Source of the DNA: Ascaris suum
Taxonomy: Eukaryota; Nematoda; Chromadorea; Rhabditida; Ascarididae
Length of the DNA stretch: 64,000 nucleotides
Assembly: GCA_013433145.1 (NCBI GenBank)
Contig: CM024171.1
Location: forward strand, 186,001 to 250,000
Reading direction: 5' to 3'
The translations under genes were made by a program, and so were the position numbers. This document shows, piece by piece, positions 13,001 through 34,675 of this stretch (within the stretch, counting starts at the first letter, position 1; every line of letters starts with the position of its first letter). The notes below the pieces were generated by a model. That model had not been told where the DNA came from. It ran no database searches and worked only from the letters and a program-made list of their open reading frames with translations.

Positions 13001-13636
13001 AAAGGTTGCTTCTTAATTCATTTCAACTCTTTAGCCTTTTTTTTAAATTCAGCAGCTCTATCCCGCTTGAAGTTTTAAACTTAATTTGTGAGCTCAGTTA
13101 ATCCAATGGGAATCCTCTTTACCATAGTGAAAATACTATCATACCTGTGCTTATCGATCTCTTATCTATATCTGTCTAATGATTTATATTAATGCATTTT
13201 ATGGAAAAGTGATGTTTCGTCATTTATGTATATTTTCACAGAAATTTGAACATTGGAATATCATTTTCGTTTCGTTTATTTGTTCCAGTTAATTGCTTAC
13301 CTGTCTTTTCACCTTAGTTGCCTTGGAAAAAATGCTCTCCAATGCTCATTTCTCGTGCGCTTTGTTCGGTAATCAGTACACGACTATCTCCAGGTTAATC
13401 TTCATGTTAATAGTCATTTTGAATCAGCTTTGTCCTCCTATAAGCAGGTTCATTATACGATAGTCGTACTGTGCTGTAATATTTAGTTATATTTTGTTGT
13501 AATTTTGCAGTTGTACAATAAGAGCACAGTGAAGATAATCGAACCGATGCCCGGTGTTGAGGTGGCCGATGTGGTATGGAATGAATTATACGACGAACTT
13601 CTTGAAGAAATGCATAAAAGAGAGAAAATCAAATGA
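10085..13636 (+). CDS. Atypical dual-specificity phosphatase (DUSP14/18/21-like)
   Basis: Four exons, 10085-10197, 12118-12312, 12863-13004 and 13511-13636, join in phase to give 191 residues (human DUSP14 is 198). The N-terminal part has the family's ISEI..YL.LSG start (17-27), then the FTCIINC strand (39-45) and the general-acid loop IEDDE (64-68, probably Asp66). The P-loop CGMGISR (97-103) carries Cys97 and Arg103, split by intron 2 at Arg103, followed by AYLM and a PN.GF segment. The last exon restores the subfamily tail STVKI. The family removes phosphate from Ser/Thr and Tyr of signalling proteins such as MAP kinases; the substrate here is unknown. Oddly, the His before the catalytic Cys is Phe96. 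Exon 3 also reads to a stop at 13016, which would give a shorter form, but the family tail supports splicing at 13004. The first donor (CC before GTTCGT) is weak; the same donor hexamer is used in the oxidoreductase gene. Confidence 0.92.
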
Positions 13637-16156
13637 AATGTTATTGTCTTTGAATAATTGCTGGTGGAATAGACCCTTATTGCCACACGTATGACACTGG
13701 TTTATATCTGTAAATATAATACATTCAATTCTGTTTTGTTGCACTTCAATAACGATTGAAGCAAAACATGCTGGCAATTGTTTTCTATGCTTTAGATGTT
13801 ATTATGTTTTCTAAAGTTTCATCTTTCGTATAGGTTTGACTAATGGCCACGCTCATTACCCATTCTTTATCAATTCTGAGGAATGGATAACTGTGCTGGA
13901 AAAAGCTTTTTTTGATAACAGGGTATTTTTTTTTTTAGTTTGGACATAGCACCATGGCGCACTTTTCTGATTTTGGGTCACTAACACTACCTGTTGAAAA
14001 GTGCAATCGTACATTGATCTACGTCTTTGTGGGTCCAATGACACACTGATAGAGAAACAGCGACAGAAATCTATACCAGCAATTAGTGCTGCACACTTAA
14101 GGAGAAAAGATAGGCATCTACGCTGAGCAACATAAAACACTTGCGAGATTCTTTATTAGCTGACTGTTCTAGAAATAAGTGACCACAAAAATGGTCTAAT
14201 CACTCTAATGTCATCTTGATGTATTTTATAAACAAATCTAAAATTTAAAAAAAATTAACGCGAAATATAAAATTATGTTTGTAAAAATTAAACGATACTA
14301 CTGTAGTTACTCATAACGCATTACCGTGGACAATGATGTAAATAACGCATGAATCCGATGAACAGAAAATTGTGGATATATAAGTGCTGTATTCGGTTCT
14401 ATCCATTTATAGCAGCAATATAATTTATTACTGATCTACCTATAAGGAAGTCTGTTCAAATCCTGATGGACAGTGCACATTACCATTGAACATAATTAAT
14501 CGCTGATTAATTCGATCCGTTACCATCGAATATCTGCCGTGAAATATTTGACACTACACGTCCCAGTTATTTGGGAAACAATGAAATGCTTATTTCAATG
14601 TTAGTGATTATCATATAAGTGAAAGTATTTTTCATAATTAGTATGTTATGGCTAATATTTCATCAGCATAGTATGGTAGCTAAACGATTCATTGTGATGG
14701 TTGATTTTGAAAGAAACGATCTCCATGGAAAGGATTATTCAAAAAATTTGAATGCAAATTGCCAGTATGGGGACAATCACATGAAGAAATTGTTTGAATT
14801 TCCTCAAGGAACAGGTTATTGTGCTGGATAACGGTCCTAAAGCAGAATTTTAAGTTTTATATTAGAGTGTGCTGAAAAAATCTTAGTAAATGTTCGTTCG
14901 TGAAGTAAAAGATATAGGAGAAGGGGGAAGTAGTTGAGGGCTGAATCATGTCTGGCACATCACATTTGAAGTGACTGATGACGTGTTAGCGATACCAAAT
15001 GTCGATTTCACTAGACCGACGATCTCCGCAACTTTTAGTGAGTGACTCCTCGAGTGTTAGTTCGGAATTCTCTTCATCACCAAAAGTTAAAGAGCAACCA
15101 ATACTGAGAGCATTCAAGAAGCCAACTAGTGATAAGATCTTTGTTTGGCACCAATCTTAAGGTATTAATCTAGGGTGTTGATAAGTGTTACGCTCATGCA
15201 TCTTCATAAGTATCGCATATATTTTTGTGATCTTGGAAAGAAGTGCAGAAACGGGGAATAAACTGATAAACAAAAAACAACGTGAGTTTCAAATCCACGC
15301 CTACTTCGACTATACAAAGAAGTTCGGAGTTGGAGAGAAGATAAAGAGTGATAAATTTGAGCAAAAAAAAGTGGACAGATTTGTGAACAAAAGAAATTTC
15401 TTGGAGCTTGAGGAATATTCTTTTAAAAAAAAATTTTTTTTCTGAGTAGGTGTTTATGGAAAACTCGGATAGCGCGAATAAATTCCGCCAAAATTCTGCA
15501 CATAGACCCGAATAAATAAATTTGCTAATAACGAATATCGACTACAGCATTATATTGAATCATATGCTTAATAAATCGTGCTACCATAGTCCGACTGCAA
15601 AGTTCAGGAAGCGAAACAATTTTTTAGGAAATGTAACGCGTTATGTTTTCCTGGTTACCACAGTACATGAAATGCACCCCCGGAAATGGGTTGGTAATCG
15701 TAAAGGTTGCTAGTTAAGGTATGCTTAAATCAGTGGTATTTTTATGACGATTGCTTGCACCCGCTTCCCTTGCCTCTCACGATCACGCTTGACACCATCC
15801 TCCATTTTCCTTATCTCTGAAAATAAACAATTCACGTGTCATGGCTGTAAATACTGCCACTAAGGATTTAATAGAAAAAAAATGCAGTAAAAAAACCAAG
15901 GAAACTGATGTCGAGAAAATTTCCAAAAACAGAGAAGTGCTCAGTAAGGCATATCTATAAAGAGGCACATGCGATACACGAAATAAATATTCCTACATCA
16001 ACTACCAAATATAATCTGGAAAAAAACAGCAAGATAGACACAAGAAATTATTGAATTTCTTATGCAGTAGATATGCCATTCAGTGCAATATTAAATTGAT
16101 CGATGAACCATGAATCCATCTACGGCTGGAAGAACGAAGGCATCAAGGCAGTTGGG
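13637..16156. other. Intergenic stretch between convergent DUSP and oxidoreductase genes
   Basis: It holds the 3' flanks of two convergent genes. Several short plus-strand frames with ATG starts (14643, 14999, 15841) look somewhat coding, but I could not link them by splice sites. On the minus strand, 13950-14080 has a cysteine-containing frame ending in a trefoil-like APWCYV, broken in the surrounding frames. No RNA gene seen. Confidence 0.45.
14999..15160 (+). CDS. Small serine-rich frame, 53 codons, unassigned
   Basis: An ATG frame of 53 codons with higher G+C than its flanks encodes a Ser-rich then Lys/Pro-rich peptide. The same frame is closed upstream by stops, so 14999 is the only start available. 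A second plus-strand frame (about 15230-15445, Lys/Phe-rich) and a third (ATG 15841, 39 codons) follow on the same strand, which could mean a small gene with introns. Nothing matches a family I know, and no donor-acceptor pair joins them convincingly. Confidence 0.22.
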   Translation: MSISLDRRSPQLLVSDSSSVSSEFSSSPKVKEQPILRAFKKPTSDKIFVWHQS

Positions 16157-19100
16157 TCATCGAACTACGCCAAGTTGACTCCGGATTGTATCCAATACGT
16201 CAGCGACTCTCAACGATTCATCCAACGTTATTTCATGACTTTCCTTATCACCTGTAGAAAAATATGACAGCATATAAAAATCTCATTGTTGAATCTGAAT
16301 AAGAAATAAGCATGCACCAATTTCCGACATTTTTCTGGATTGGTTATAATTTATTATTGTTTGTTTTATAAGAAGGTTGGCATAGCAGGAATCTTATTGA
16401 TTGCACACTCATAAACACAATAGAGGTTTGAACTATAAAAGGGCACATTTATGATTTATTGAAGTAAATGGTACTGAAGATAATCTTCTTTATATGCTAA
16501 TATATTTATTTATATGAATTCGAGAGAAAAACATAAAGAAATAAACGCTAAATAGCGAAACGAATCGCAAGTAAAAATTATAGAAAACTAAAATTGAAAG
16601 CAATAAATTCATTTCAACCATCATTTCATCTCATTTTACTTGACGAAACGATTGTCATTTGTAAAAGATATTAAAGAAATTTTTTAAGATGGGTGTAAAT
16701 AAAACATTATTGTATAAGATAGAATGTCTTGCAAAAAAAACCTTTTAATATGTGTTTCCTGAGAGCGGCTGCTTCAAATGCTAAACCCGTCGTAAATTTG
16801 AAGAAAAATTTATTAAGATCTCCATGTGGACGTGCATGATAATATTCTTTAACCACTGGTTCAGCGAACATTTCTTCTGGTAGAATAGTAACGTTGCAAC
16901 GTTCCGGGCAATGAAAATCACGTGGAATCTGAAAATATTCGAATATTATTGCATATATGAGATAAAATGTTTAGATGATATTAGGCTTATATTGGATTGA
17001 ATTCATTAAACATTATTTTGTGTATTCTAATCTAGAAATATTATGTCTCAGAATCTGAATGTACTCAAAACATTTTTAAAATATCGACTATATTAAAACA
17101 TAATAGAAGGAAGTCTGAGTATTATAAGTGTAGAATTTAGGAAATCTCAACAAGCTATTAGATATAGTTCCTATTTCATTATTATGGTAGAAGATCTTGT
17201 TGTAGAATGGAAATGAAATTTTCATAGAAGATATAGAGAGATTTGTTGTAAAGACATCATTTTTGGATAGAAACGATTCGAAACGAAACCGAATCCAATA
17301 ATAAAAAATATCGATATTATCACAATTTGTGAAATTAAATTATTTGTGACAAATATATTTATGAGATATATTTTACTGAAAATATATTTCCATTTCCGCT
17401 AAAGAGTGATAAATTTGATAAAGAGATTCTCTATTGCAATTTGCATACTTTTATTTCAATTTAGCACAAAAACTTCCATTGTTGATGCTATATAAATTTT
17501 CACAAGATTATTTTTTATTGAAAAAAAAATCGTAAGTGTAATAAAAAAAAACTAATCTTTATAAGAATACTCGCAAACGAGGTATTCAATCTTCGATATG
17601 CATTTGAATCATTCAATAGGAGGAATTAGATAGCTAGTAGCAGGAAGATGGTTAATGATAAATAAAGATTAATAAAACAAATATTTGAAATTACGTTATC
17701 AGTTTGGAAAAAAAATAAGTGGAAAAGCATGATCACAACGATACATACGCACATCGATCCGACCCTTGGTGCCGAAAATTTGCGCTCGACCTCCGACATA
17801 GGCTGAACCAGTGAAAAGCAGCTGTGCCATCTTATTGCCAGCGAATTTGATTGTCACCGATCCTGTATCCTCTACGTCTAAATTTCAAACGTTTACTATT
17901 TGCTTGCTGAAGTGACTGACATAAAATGTACGAAAAATACCGCAACGAAATATGAGAATATGAGAGGTTTGACATTAAACACTAAAGATTATAGGTAATG
18001 AACGAGAACGGATGAAAATGAACGAAGGTCATCCTAGGTCACAGTTATTGGTATTATTGCTTCCTCACATTATCGTAACAGGAACACGCAGGAATGAGAA
18101 AGGAAGAATAGAAATACTAGAATTGTGAATGAGGTCAGAACAAATTAAATTTCATTGCTTTACGCTTTTATAAATTCGCATTTGCATAATGCATTACGTT
18201 GGCATCATATTTATGCAGATACATGGGGGAATACTTGTATTTTCTGTCACTCTGATGATTTCACTAAGAGAAGCGTTTAGATCATATTCTGGAAATCCTT
18301 TCAAAATAACTTTATAACTGAATAATCTCTCGTTCTAAATTCCAAGTTGATTAATCAATCTCAGCGGCAATCAAAAACACCCAAATATGCCCAAAAAAAT
18401 TGTATTCTCGCACCATATTTTCCACTCATTAGTTAGCAAAAGATATATAAAAGAAAGTCCTATAAAATTTTTGGATGCAGCGGTAAGCTCGATCGAAATA
18501 TTAACGCAATGTGCGTCATATTATTTCCTGATGAACTACCATTGACAAACCTGCAGAATTGAATGATTCAATGAATATTTTGTGCTAAGTCCTCTTGCAT
18601 GTTGCTTTTCTTATTTGCATCGTATTTCCAGGACTTTACAATGGGAGCCAAATTTGCATTCAAAAAATTGTGAGAAGATTAACTTTTGCTTGAACTGAGC
18701 CACAATACAACTGTTCAATGGTCATTGTTGTAGCGCTCACCATAACTCTTCCAACCAACAGTTGTGATGCTCTCGATAGGCGTTGATTTTCCAAAAATGA
18801 AGAAAGCAAGTTGTGCTAAATAGCACCCCACATCAAGAGCCATTCCAGCACCCAATTCTCGTTTATTTAATCGTTCAATTTTACTCTGAAAATTCGTTTT
18901 ATTTAAAGTCGTTATAAGATGGAAAGTTTTAAAAATATTTCTTAGGTTCATTTAAATTAAAAGTCATTATAAAACCTTTTATATAATATTTGCCGTTCTA
19001 TAATTAATAAATCAGAAAGAATTATTATAGCAATAGCTCTGAAGAAGATCACAGAAGTCGATCAACGGGCTTAACCATCCGTTGTGCTTCGAACGAGAAG

Positions 19101-21087
19101 ACGATCGAGTAATATAATGAAATTTAAATTATGTAATGAATTAAGTGGAAGAAAAATAATAGAACTTGAATTGTGTACTTAATTAAATGGAAGAGTTAAA
19201 AACATCACGTGTTTTTGTCAGTGTTAAAAGCGATCAGCGAGTGTATTTTCGTTCGTGGGAATGGAATTTTTCTTATCGCGCTATACAATAAATTAAATAT
19301 GAAAATAATTGTTACACTGCGATATGTTGTTGTAGCGTTTTACACACTCTCTAGCAAATTCTGTCTGCATTATTACACAAAAGAGATTCAACAGATCGAT
19401 AGTGATTTTACCGGCCAATAAAATCACTTTGTGGACCAGTGCGTCTGCACTTTATGCTTCATCGATGCAGCAAAAATGTTGTATAAATTCAAGAAAAACT
19501 ACACGTATTGAATGAGAGTAGTAATTGCAATTTTATATATATTTTATAAAATAAGTATGAAACAAGAAATTTAAACGTATTTATTAAAAAAAAAAAAAAA
19601 CTAGAAGAAATGAAATTGACGTTGAACTAACCATAGTTGGCAAACCAAGGTCAGCTTGCACAAGTACAGCATCACCGATAATGTGCTCGTCTAAGATTTT
19701 CCGAATTTCATCATATATAGGAAAGAAGCGGCTCCAAAATGCCTCAAAATATCGGTATTTAGTGCTAATGGGGAATACGATGTAGATTTTAAAAAAAAGA
19801 GACAATTGTCCGGAAATTTCGATTGCACGAAAGAGTTGAGAATTACGGTTATGTATTTGAGTGAGCCTAACATTTCGAAGTAAAAATTTGAAAAACTAAA
19901 AAAAAACTATTTATTTTTGTGGAAAAAAAAATAATTTTCGCATATTTGTCGATCTCATCGAAGCGAATAAGCGATCGCCTACAAGAATCGCCTAATAATG
20001 GAACGAAATCAAGGAAAAAAAATTGAGAAGTTTTTTTTATTTAGCAAAAAAAGAGAAACTAACCTCTTGAAGAAATACTCCATTTTCTTTTGCTAATGCA
20101 ATCATTTTTTCCACTTCAATTTTATTCATACCAAGCGGTTTCTCACAAAGAACATTTTTCTTCGCTTTTAATGCCATTTCAGTTACTTCAAAATGTTGAT
20201 GATTTCGTGTTGCGACATATACAATATCTGCAAAAAAAAAATTGCACTATTATTGACAAAAAAAATTTATTAAGGTACCCTGATTGCTGAGATAATATCT
20301 ACGAATAGAAATATTCTTCTAAAAATTTCTTATTTTTTTAAAAATCGTCATCCAAAAAAAAATTGTAGCGGAAATTATTTTTTATAAAATAGCAGAAACG
20401 AAATCCAGTTTCAAGAATATCGCAAATGAAACTCATGAAAACCTTGTCGGCATCTACTATTGACCATTATCGTTGATTTTTCGCAGCAACATTGAAGCAC
20501 TCATGTATTGAATACGGTTGTAAGTCTCCAATTTTTGCAACAGTTCAAAAGAGGTAAATGAAAATTGAATATTCTAAAAATCTAGAAAAAATTCTGCATT
20601 CCATTATCAAAGAATGAAAAACGAACCAACATTAGGGTCATGGATTAACTCCTCATATGATCCATAAAGAATTGCATCATTTAGGTCATGCTTCGATCGG
20701 AATTCTTTGCAACGTTCTAGTGATTTGGATGCGATTGCGATCACCTAAACGGGTAGCAAGCATTTCGGAGATATATGAAATTATCGAAAGTTAACCAAAA
20801 CAAATCTATAGAATATTGCTTCCATAACGTTTTTTTTTTGACCGCTAACACTAGCAATTACGAGTAGAAAAAATTTGATTTGCTTTAAGCATCTGAATGA
20901 AATTTTTTCAGAAAATAAAACATAAAAAATCTATAAAATTCGCATTTATACGACAATATGAAATTACGAAAGAAAAAAGACGACAAACTTTATGCTCATT
21001 AGGAGGTAAAAGTTTAATTGCTTCGACCATATCGCCGCTTATAAGACCGCAGCCGACAATGCCCCAATGTAGTGCTTTCTCGCCCAT
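16157..21087 (-). CDS. Gfo/Idh/MocA oxidoreductase, dihydrodiol dehydrogenase-like
   Basis: Eight exons give 347 residues (human DHDH 334): 21087-20989, 20744-20627, 20227-20064, 19742-19632, 18885-18741, 17877-17753, 16928-16742 and 16251-16157. All phases agree. An N-terminal Rossmann fold shows GIVGCGLIS (9-17) for NAD(P). The family signature CEKPLG (100-105) has the catalytic Lys102, and LDVGCY (181-186) carries the active-site Tyr186. The C-terminal half is the usual sheet domain ending in ESL..ADVLDTIR. Known members oxidise trans-dihydrodiols or reduce dicarbonyls and sugars with NADP in the cytosol; the worm substrate is not deducible. Intron 3 ends TTTTGAG, a weak acceptor, but phase and homology (LQE then AFWSRFFP) fix it. 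Intron 7 starts GTTTTT, also weak. An acceptor-like AG 19 nt before ATG may be a spliced-leader site. Confidence 0.93.
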
Positions 21088-21108
21088 TTTCGGTTTCGTC
21101 GTGCACCT

Positions 21109-24100
21109 ATGTACTGTTGAAATACGAAAATTTGCATGAAACCAGATGAAATTATAGTAACATTGGCTTTTCTGGCACGAGCACGTTCAGGTGAAACGAA
21201 AACCTGCGCATTGTCGAGATGCTTTACCAGTAAACTTTAGAAAGGTGACGAGAATATAAAAGAAGCTAAGGAAAGCAGAAAAAGGGAAAGAAGAACTTTT
21301 AACAAGCAAATACGAGTCCACACTTTCAATTATGAGACATTGTTTAGGAACTAATGGAACTACTTCTGGATCCTCGATATGAAGAATTCGATCGCTCAAT
21401 GTCTTTTAAGTTGAATGTCGCAGATGTTGAGCAATATATGCATGTATAGAGCAAATATATCTATTAAACGCTTAGCGATGAATTTTTCAAATGCAAAAAT
21501 GAGCGAAAAAGAAATAAAATGATATACCATTTTATTTATCGCTCAATTTCAACACAAGACAACTCGTAACTTGGCAACGAAATAGGCGCAACATGCCGAC
21601 TATTTTAGGCAGAATAATGTTTTCAAATTTTAAATGATTTCATTACGGACGTGTCTCCCTGAACAACTTTTTTATGCGACTCAATCGCTATAAATGCAAC
21701 CTGACAGGTTGCAAAATACACGCGAATTTGTCAGCATCTGTGATCTCTCAAAAGTCCATCTAAACTTGTTGGACTAATTCGATGAATGGAGCCGGAAATG
21801 ATCCTAAATATAGCACTCACTAAACGAAAGAAAATATGAGATACAAAAATGATACAAAGTATGAAATGAAATACGAATTGACGTGACGAAAATGAGCGCT
21901 TATCGTATCGTTTCGCAAAATGACGCATCAAAAAATGAGCAATCAATGAAATAAAGAGGAAAAAAGCGGAGAGAGGGTAGCAGGTCCAACATCGAAAATA
22001 AACCTACTTCAAACAATACCGAATCATTAAAATAATGCTAGAAATGACTAGAGATGATGAAAAATATTGACAGTACAAGCAAGAAACTATTAGCAAAGAT
22101 ATAATCAAATAAAAATAAAAATAATCTTTATAATTCAAATTAAAGTTCATTTTATAATTCACATTTCGATACACTACATAATGCTCAGAGTCGAATTTAG
22201 ATGATGGAAAAATTTGTTGTTGCATTTTGCACAATTGCACCATCGTATCACCCAAGAGTTCATTACGTAGCGCTAAGGCAAAAAAAGCGGTCATTAGAGC
22301 CAATAAAAATGCCGTTTCTTCTTGATGAATTGCACCATACATCTCTAACATCAAAGTGCACCCCAACAGACAATCCGTTCAACCGACCTCTTTGCCAAGG
22401 GCCATATAGAATGAAATGTGGTTTTAGCTAAGAAACTTATTGACGAAATCTTAGCTGCTCGCCAGCTAAATATCTCTATTTAATGGCTCAGGTTGATAGA
22501 TGAAATGTCCCTAACCATATTGATTAACATATTCATTTGATGATAATACTAATTAGATGATATACTGTATATCACTTATCACCACAATTACCAGCACGTT
22601 ATGAAAAACCGATTATTAGGTCAATGACATTCCTAAATACCATTATGATCAATGTTTTGGGATAAGATTGTACCACTATACTATGGCTGGCAATCCGAGC
22701 TGTCACTAACGATATCTAGAGAATTAAATATTCAAAGCTGCAAAACTGCATAGTCGGCCCCAAGTAATTAAAAAAATCACAGGCAGCTTGATGCAGCATT
22801 TTTCAAGTTTAGCGCATAACGGCTCGAAAAACGCAAGCCCATCATTACAATCAACTCCTAAATTATATTGCCATCCAGAGCGAAGGCTTCATATGATTGC
22901 TGCGGCATAATTGCGGCATATTGCCATCCAGAACATTTCCATTCGTTGACGACAATCCGAGTGCCTTTTTTTGTTGCAGACGTGCTCATCGCAGCTGCAC
23001 CTACCTATCGGTCTCGCACAACGCGACTAACTCAGCAAATTCAAGCTGCCCAATAGAGAATGAGACTGGCAACAACGCATGCGTTGCTATCATGCGCTTA
23101 TCACAAATTATTGACACAGCAGGAAAAACACTTCAGTCAGGCACTGGAAGTAGCAAGGCATACTTAAGGACTCCTTTATGCATTTCAAATAATGAGAAAC
23201 CTGAGCTTTAAACTCTCATAAATAAATTTATATTTTTAAAAGAAGAGCACTAAATTATGCGGAAAAGATTCTTGCCCAACTAAACGACGAAATACATACA
23301 AATGTTCGCAAAGAAAAATTACCATGTATTTTAAGCATAGGTAGGTAAACCTAGGTGAGACATAGGTAAAAATATAGTAAATGGGTAAATTAAATAATGG
23401 AAAATAAGAAAATGTAGAATGAGAATTGATGAGAGTTGACGACGTTGCAGCAATTGTTTCCTTTAGACCATCTCTAATAGCTAATTGTTCTTCTATGTTG
23501 CAGCAGCAACGTGCACTACAATATATATAAAATCAGTTTGTAAACAATTTTATCATACTGCATCGCGTTTTCTCGTTGTAAATAAAGTAGTGATAACGCT
23601 AGGATTAGCCTACAGATTAGATAATTTGCACAGAGCATCAAAGAACATAACACTTCAGAAATCAACGATCAAACAAAATAAGTTGAAGTCCAATGAATGC
23701 AGCAAAAAGAAAAAAAAATACACTGCAGCAATGAATGAATTAAAAATGCAGAATTTTCACACATCGCAATGAGGCTTGATTATATAAATCGACTTATTAT
23801 CATACTGCTGGAGGGCAGAGGTGAGGGAAAGAAAAAACTGAGGAACATTATGGAAATCCGCATTCATAGAGCAGATAGACCTGTGATGATATGATGGCCG
23901 GAACTATCCAGGCGCATCATAACGATCGAAACATTTTGAGCTGAAGCAATTCCTGCAAGTTTTTTTTTCTTAAAAGAGGCCGGCTTTCAAATGGTGAACT
24001 GTCGACGATTATCATATAAACCTTACTTTGGATATGTAAACTGTATACACGGCAACTTCTGGTCGTAGCGAATTCAAAGGTGCTCGAGGAAGGTGTCAAA

Positions 24101-26102
24101 GAATCCCTTCACAACTTTCAAATGTAGAATGAGGTCAGCCCTTAGGAGACATTCTGACGACTTGCGGTCAAAAACTGAGAAGCAAACTTTGTATTCAATA
24201 TCTTGCGAAATAATTCAAAAGCAACAGTTCCCTCTGACATTTCCAAAATCGCGAATATCGGAAATAAGCCGCAATTGACGAACAGGTGAGCATTACCCAA
24301 GTAAAATCCGACAATACACAGCATATACCTGAAGAAACACCTACATTCCACAACTCTTAGTAACACTTCGGTATCTGAACAATTTATCAGAAGTTTTCGA
24401 GTAGTGAAGAACACAGTACACTGTGAGACTGAAAATACGAATTTCATCGTGAATTGCTGCTGCGGCGATTTTTAGCGTATTTCGAAAAAGCTCTCGTAAT
24501 GGATGGTCACTTTGTGGATGAGATATTTTTCATATGAAACATATAGCTGCCATTTTCTTCAACTATTTGATTAAATATATATATTTTAAGTCTTTCTGTA
24601 GAAAAAAAAAGAACATAAGACGATTGGAGGGTAAGCAATGGAAAGATGGTGGAGTGTACACGGCTATATTATTGCCAGCTTAGCCGCCTGAAATGAATTG
24701 CTTTGTATCATCTTGAAAGCGTCTGCAAAAAAGTTACAATCGTTTCCATCGAAAGACCATCAATCTTGCTTTTTATGAAGAGATGGCAAATCGCTGCATT
24801 TTGCTTTCTACAGAATTCTTTACTTCAGCGTCACGATCTTACTAGACCTTCACTGAAACGTCCACCTCTCGAGAATTTCGAATGAGATTTTCAAGTATCG
24901 AAATGTTTGCTGACAAATCTGGAACGTGACTGTTCGTTCAAGTTGGCTAGTACTCACCTGTCTGTCACTCCATAGCTTGATTCCGACATTCACTGCGTCG
25001 GAAACGCCAAAAAATTGTTGCCTGCATAACATGTCGTAAAAATCTGGTCATAAAGCTTGTTTACCAATTTTTGACTTGAAATCGCCAGAATGTCGCCTAA
25101 GAGCTGACATCCTCTTACATTCGAAAGTCGTGAAGGGATTCTCTGACATCTTCCTCCAGCACCTTTGAACTCGCTATGACCAGGAGTCGCCGTGTACGCA
25201 ACTTAACTATCTCCAACTTAAAGTCCATCGGACAAAGTCATCTTTGATATTTTAGCGCCTTAAAGCGGCCTACCTTCAGAAAAAAATCGTGCAGAACCGC
25301 TGCACCTCAAAATTTCTCGATCCTGAAGGTTACTACTACCATACCAGCAGAGACCTACTCTATGAATGTGGCTTTTCATGGAGATCATTAATTTTTTCTT
25401 TCCCTCACCTCCGCCCTCCAGCAATGTGATAATATCTAGAGAGTAGATTCTGCATAATCAGGCCTTATTGTGACGTGTACAGATATCGCATTTTTATTTC
25501 ATTCATTACTGCGGTTATGCTTTCATTTTGCTGCATTTATTCCTTTCCTTTCTCTGCCCGCCTTACTCGATCACCGATATTCTAAAAAAAAATTTTTTTT
25601 TTGCATACCACATTGTTATGCAACATTCTCTACACTTATCTACCTACAAATCTTAAGAATCGACCTATAAATCCTGGAAGGAGCAACGGCCGCTTAAACC
25701 ATCTTGAAACCTGTACATCAGGAAAAAATATGCATTCGAAAAAGAGCCAAAATTTCGCCATTTTCCTCAAAAATTGCCTGGCAGGATTGCAAATACAAAC
25801 TACCATAATAATAAACAATTTTAATGCACCTTACATATACTGCATGTACAACACTTATAACCACAACAATAAATTGTTTAATGTATATCAATATTTAAAT
25901 AAAGTGCGCTCAATGAGCTGTCAACATCTTTTCAACAATCGCTTGAACTGCTGTTTAAAATTGCTTTCGAAAACCCATAATAGCTTCGATTAACTCATCT
26001 AGTGATGAAATTGCCTACATCTACCTCATCATTACACAACAAACCATCTCATCATTTACCTGCTTCTTTTTCCAAGACAACCGATCACATCCCTCATCCC
26101 TC
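21109..26102. other. Intergenic region between oxidoreductase and PRMT7
   Basis: About 5 kb without a recognised gene. The right part is a 1.64 kb inverted repeat, listed separately. Two blocks look weakly coding: a minus-strand frame at about 22190-22370 starting MLEMYGAI with a Leu/Ala-rich helix, and a G+C-richer block at 22860-23210 open in two plus-strand frames. Neither resembles a known family or shows a full exon border set. Confidence 0.45.
23795..25434. mobile_element. Long inverted-repeat (foldback) element with TA-flanked ends
   Basis: The left end TATTATCA...CTGGAGGGC, followed by a GAGGTGAGGGAAAGAAAAAA stretch (23819-23838), recurs as its reverse complement at the right end (25397-25434). 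Similarity continues inward through blocks such as TTCAAAGGTGCT, GAATCCCTTCAC and ACATTCTG, to about 24420 on the left and 24820 on the right. Arms are thus roughly 620 bp, visibly diverged, around a spacer of about 400 bp. Indels between the arms break every shared reading frame, so this is unlikely to be a pair of inverted genes. No transposase frame is present. A TA at both outer edges fits a Tc/mariner-type target duplication, making a non-autonomous or MITE-like element plausible. It lies outside all genes. Confidence 0.72.
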
Positions 26103-26108
26103 TTTATT
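26103..26108 (-). terminator. AATAAA polyadenylation signal of PRMT7
   Basis: The minus strand reads AATAAA 44 nt after the PRMT7 stop codon, an ordinary spacing for a nematode 3' end. Confidence 0.6.
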
Positions 26109-26151
26109 CTGACAGCAATGTACTCGAGTTGATTACGCATTTCAAAGCAAC

Positions 26152-34651
<8,500 letters not shown>

Positions 34652-34675
34652 CCATCCATATAAATCACTGATCCT

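Noticed and set aside
12834..13016. DUSP ending at the stop at 13016
   Set aside because: Splicing at AAG before GTTGCT (13004) to the exon at 13511 adds the STVK-type tail typical of the DUSP14/18/21 group; the short form may still exist as an intron-retained product.
13950..14080. Trefoil-like end (APWCYV) on the minus strand
   Set aside because: Only the last few residues fit; the cysteine pattern needed for a trefoil would require several frame changes.
16102..16266. Plus-strand 53-codon frame with ATG opposite the last oxidoreductase exon
   Set aside because: It is the antisense shadow of an exon fixed by homology and phase on the minus strand.
22201..22431. Plus-strand ATG frame of 76 codons
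   Set aside because: The opposite strand has an equally open frame over the same bases; neither shows a family match, so no gene was called.
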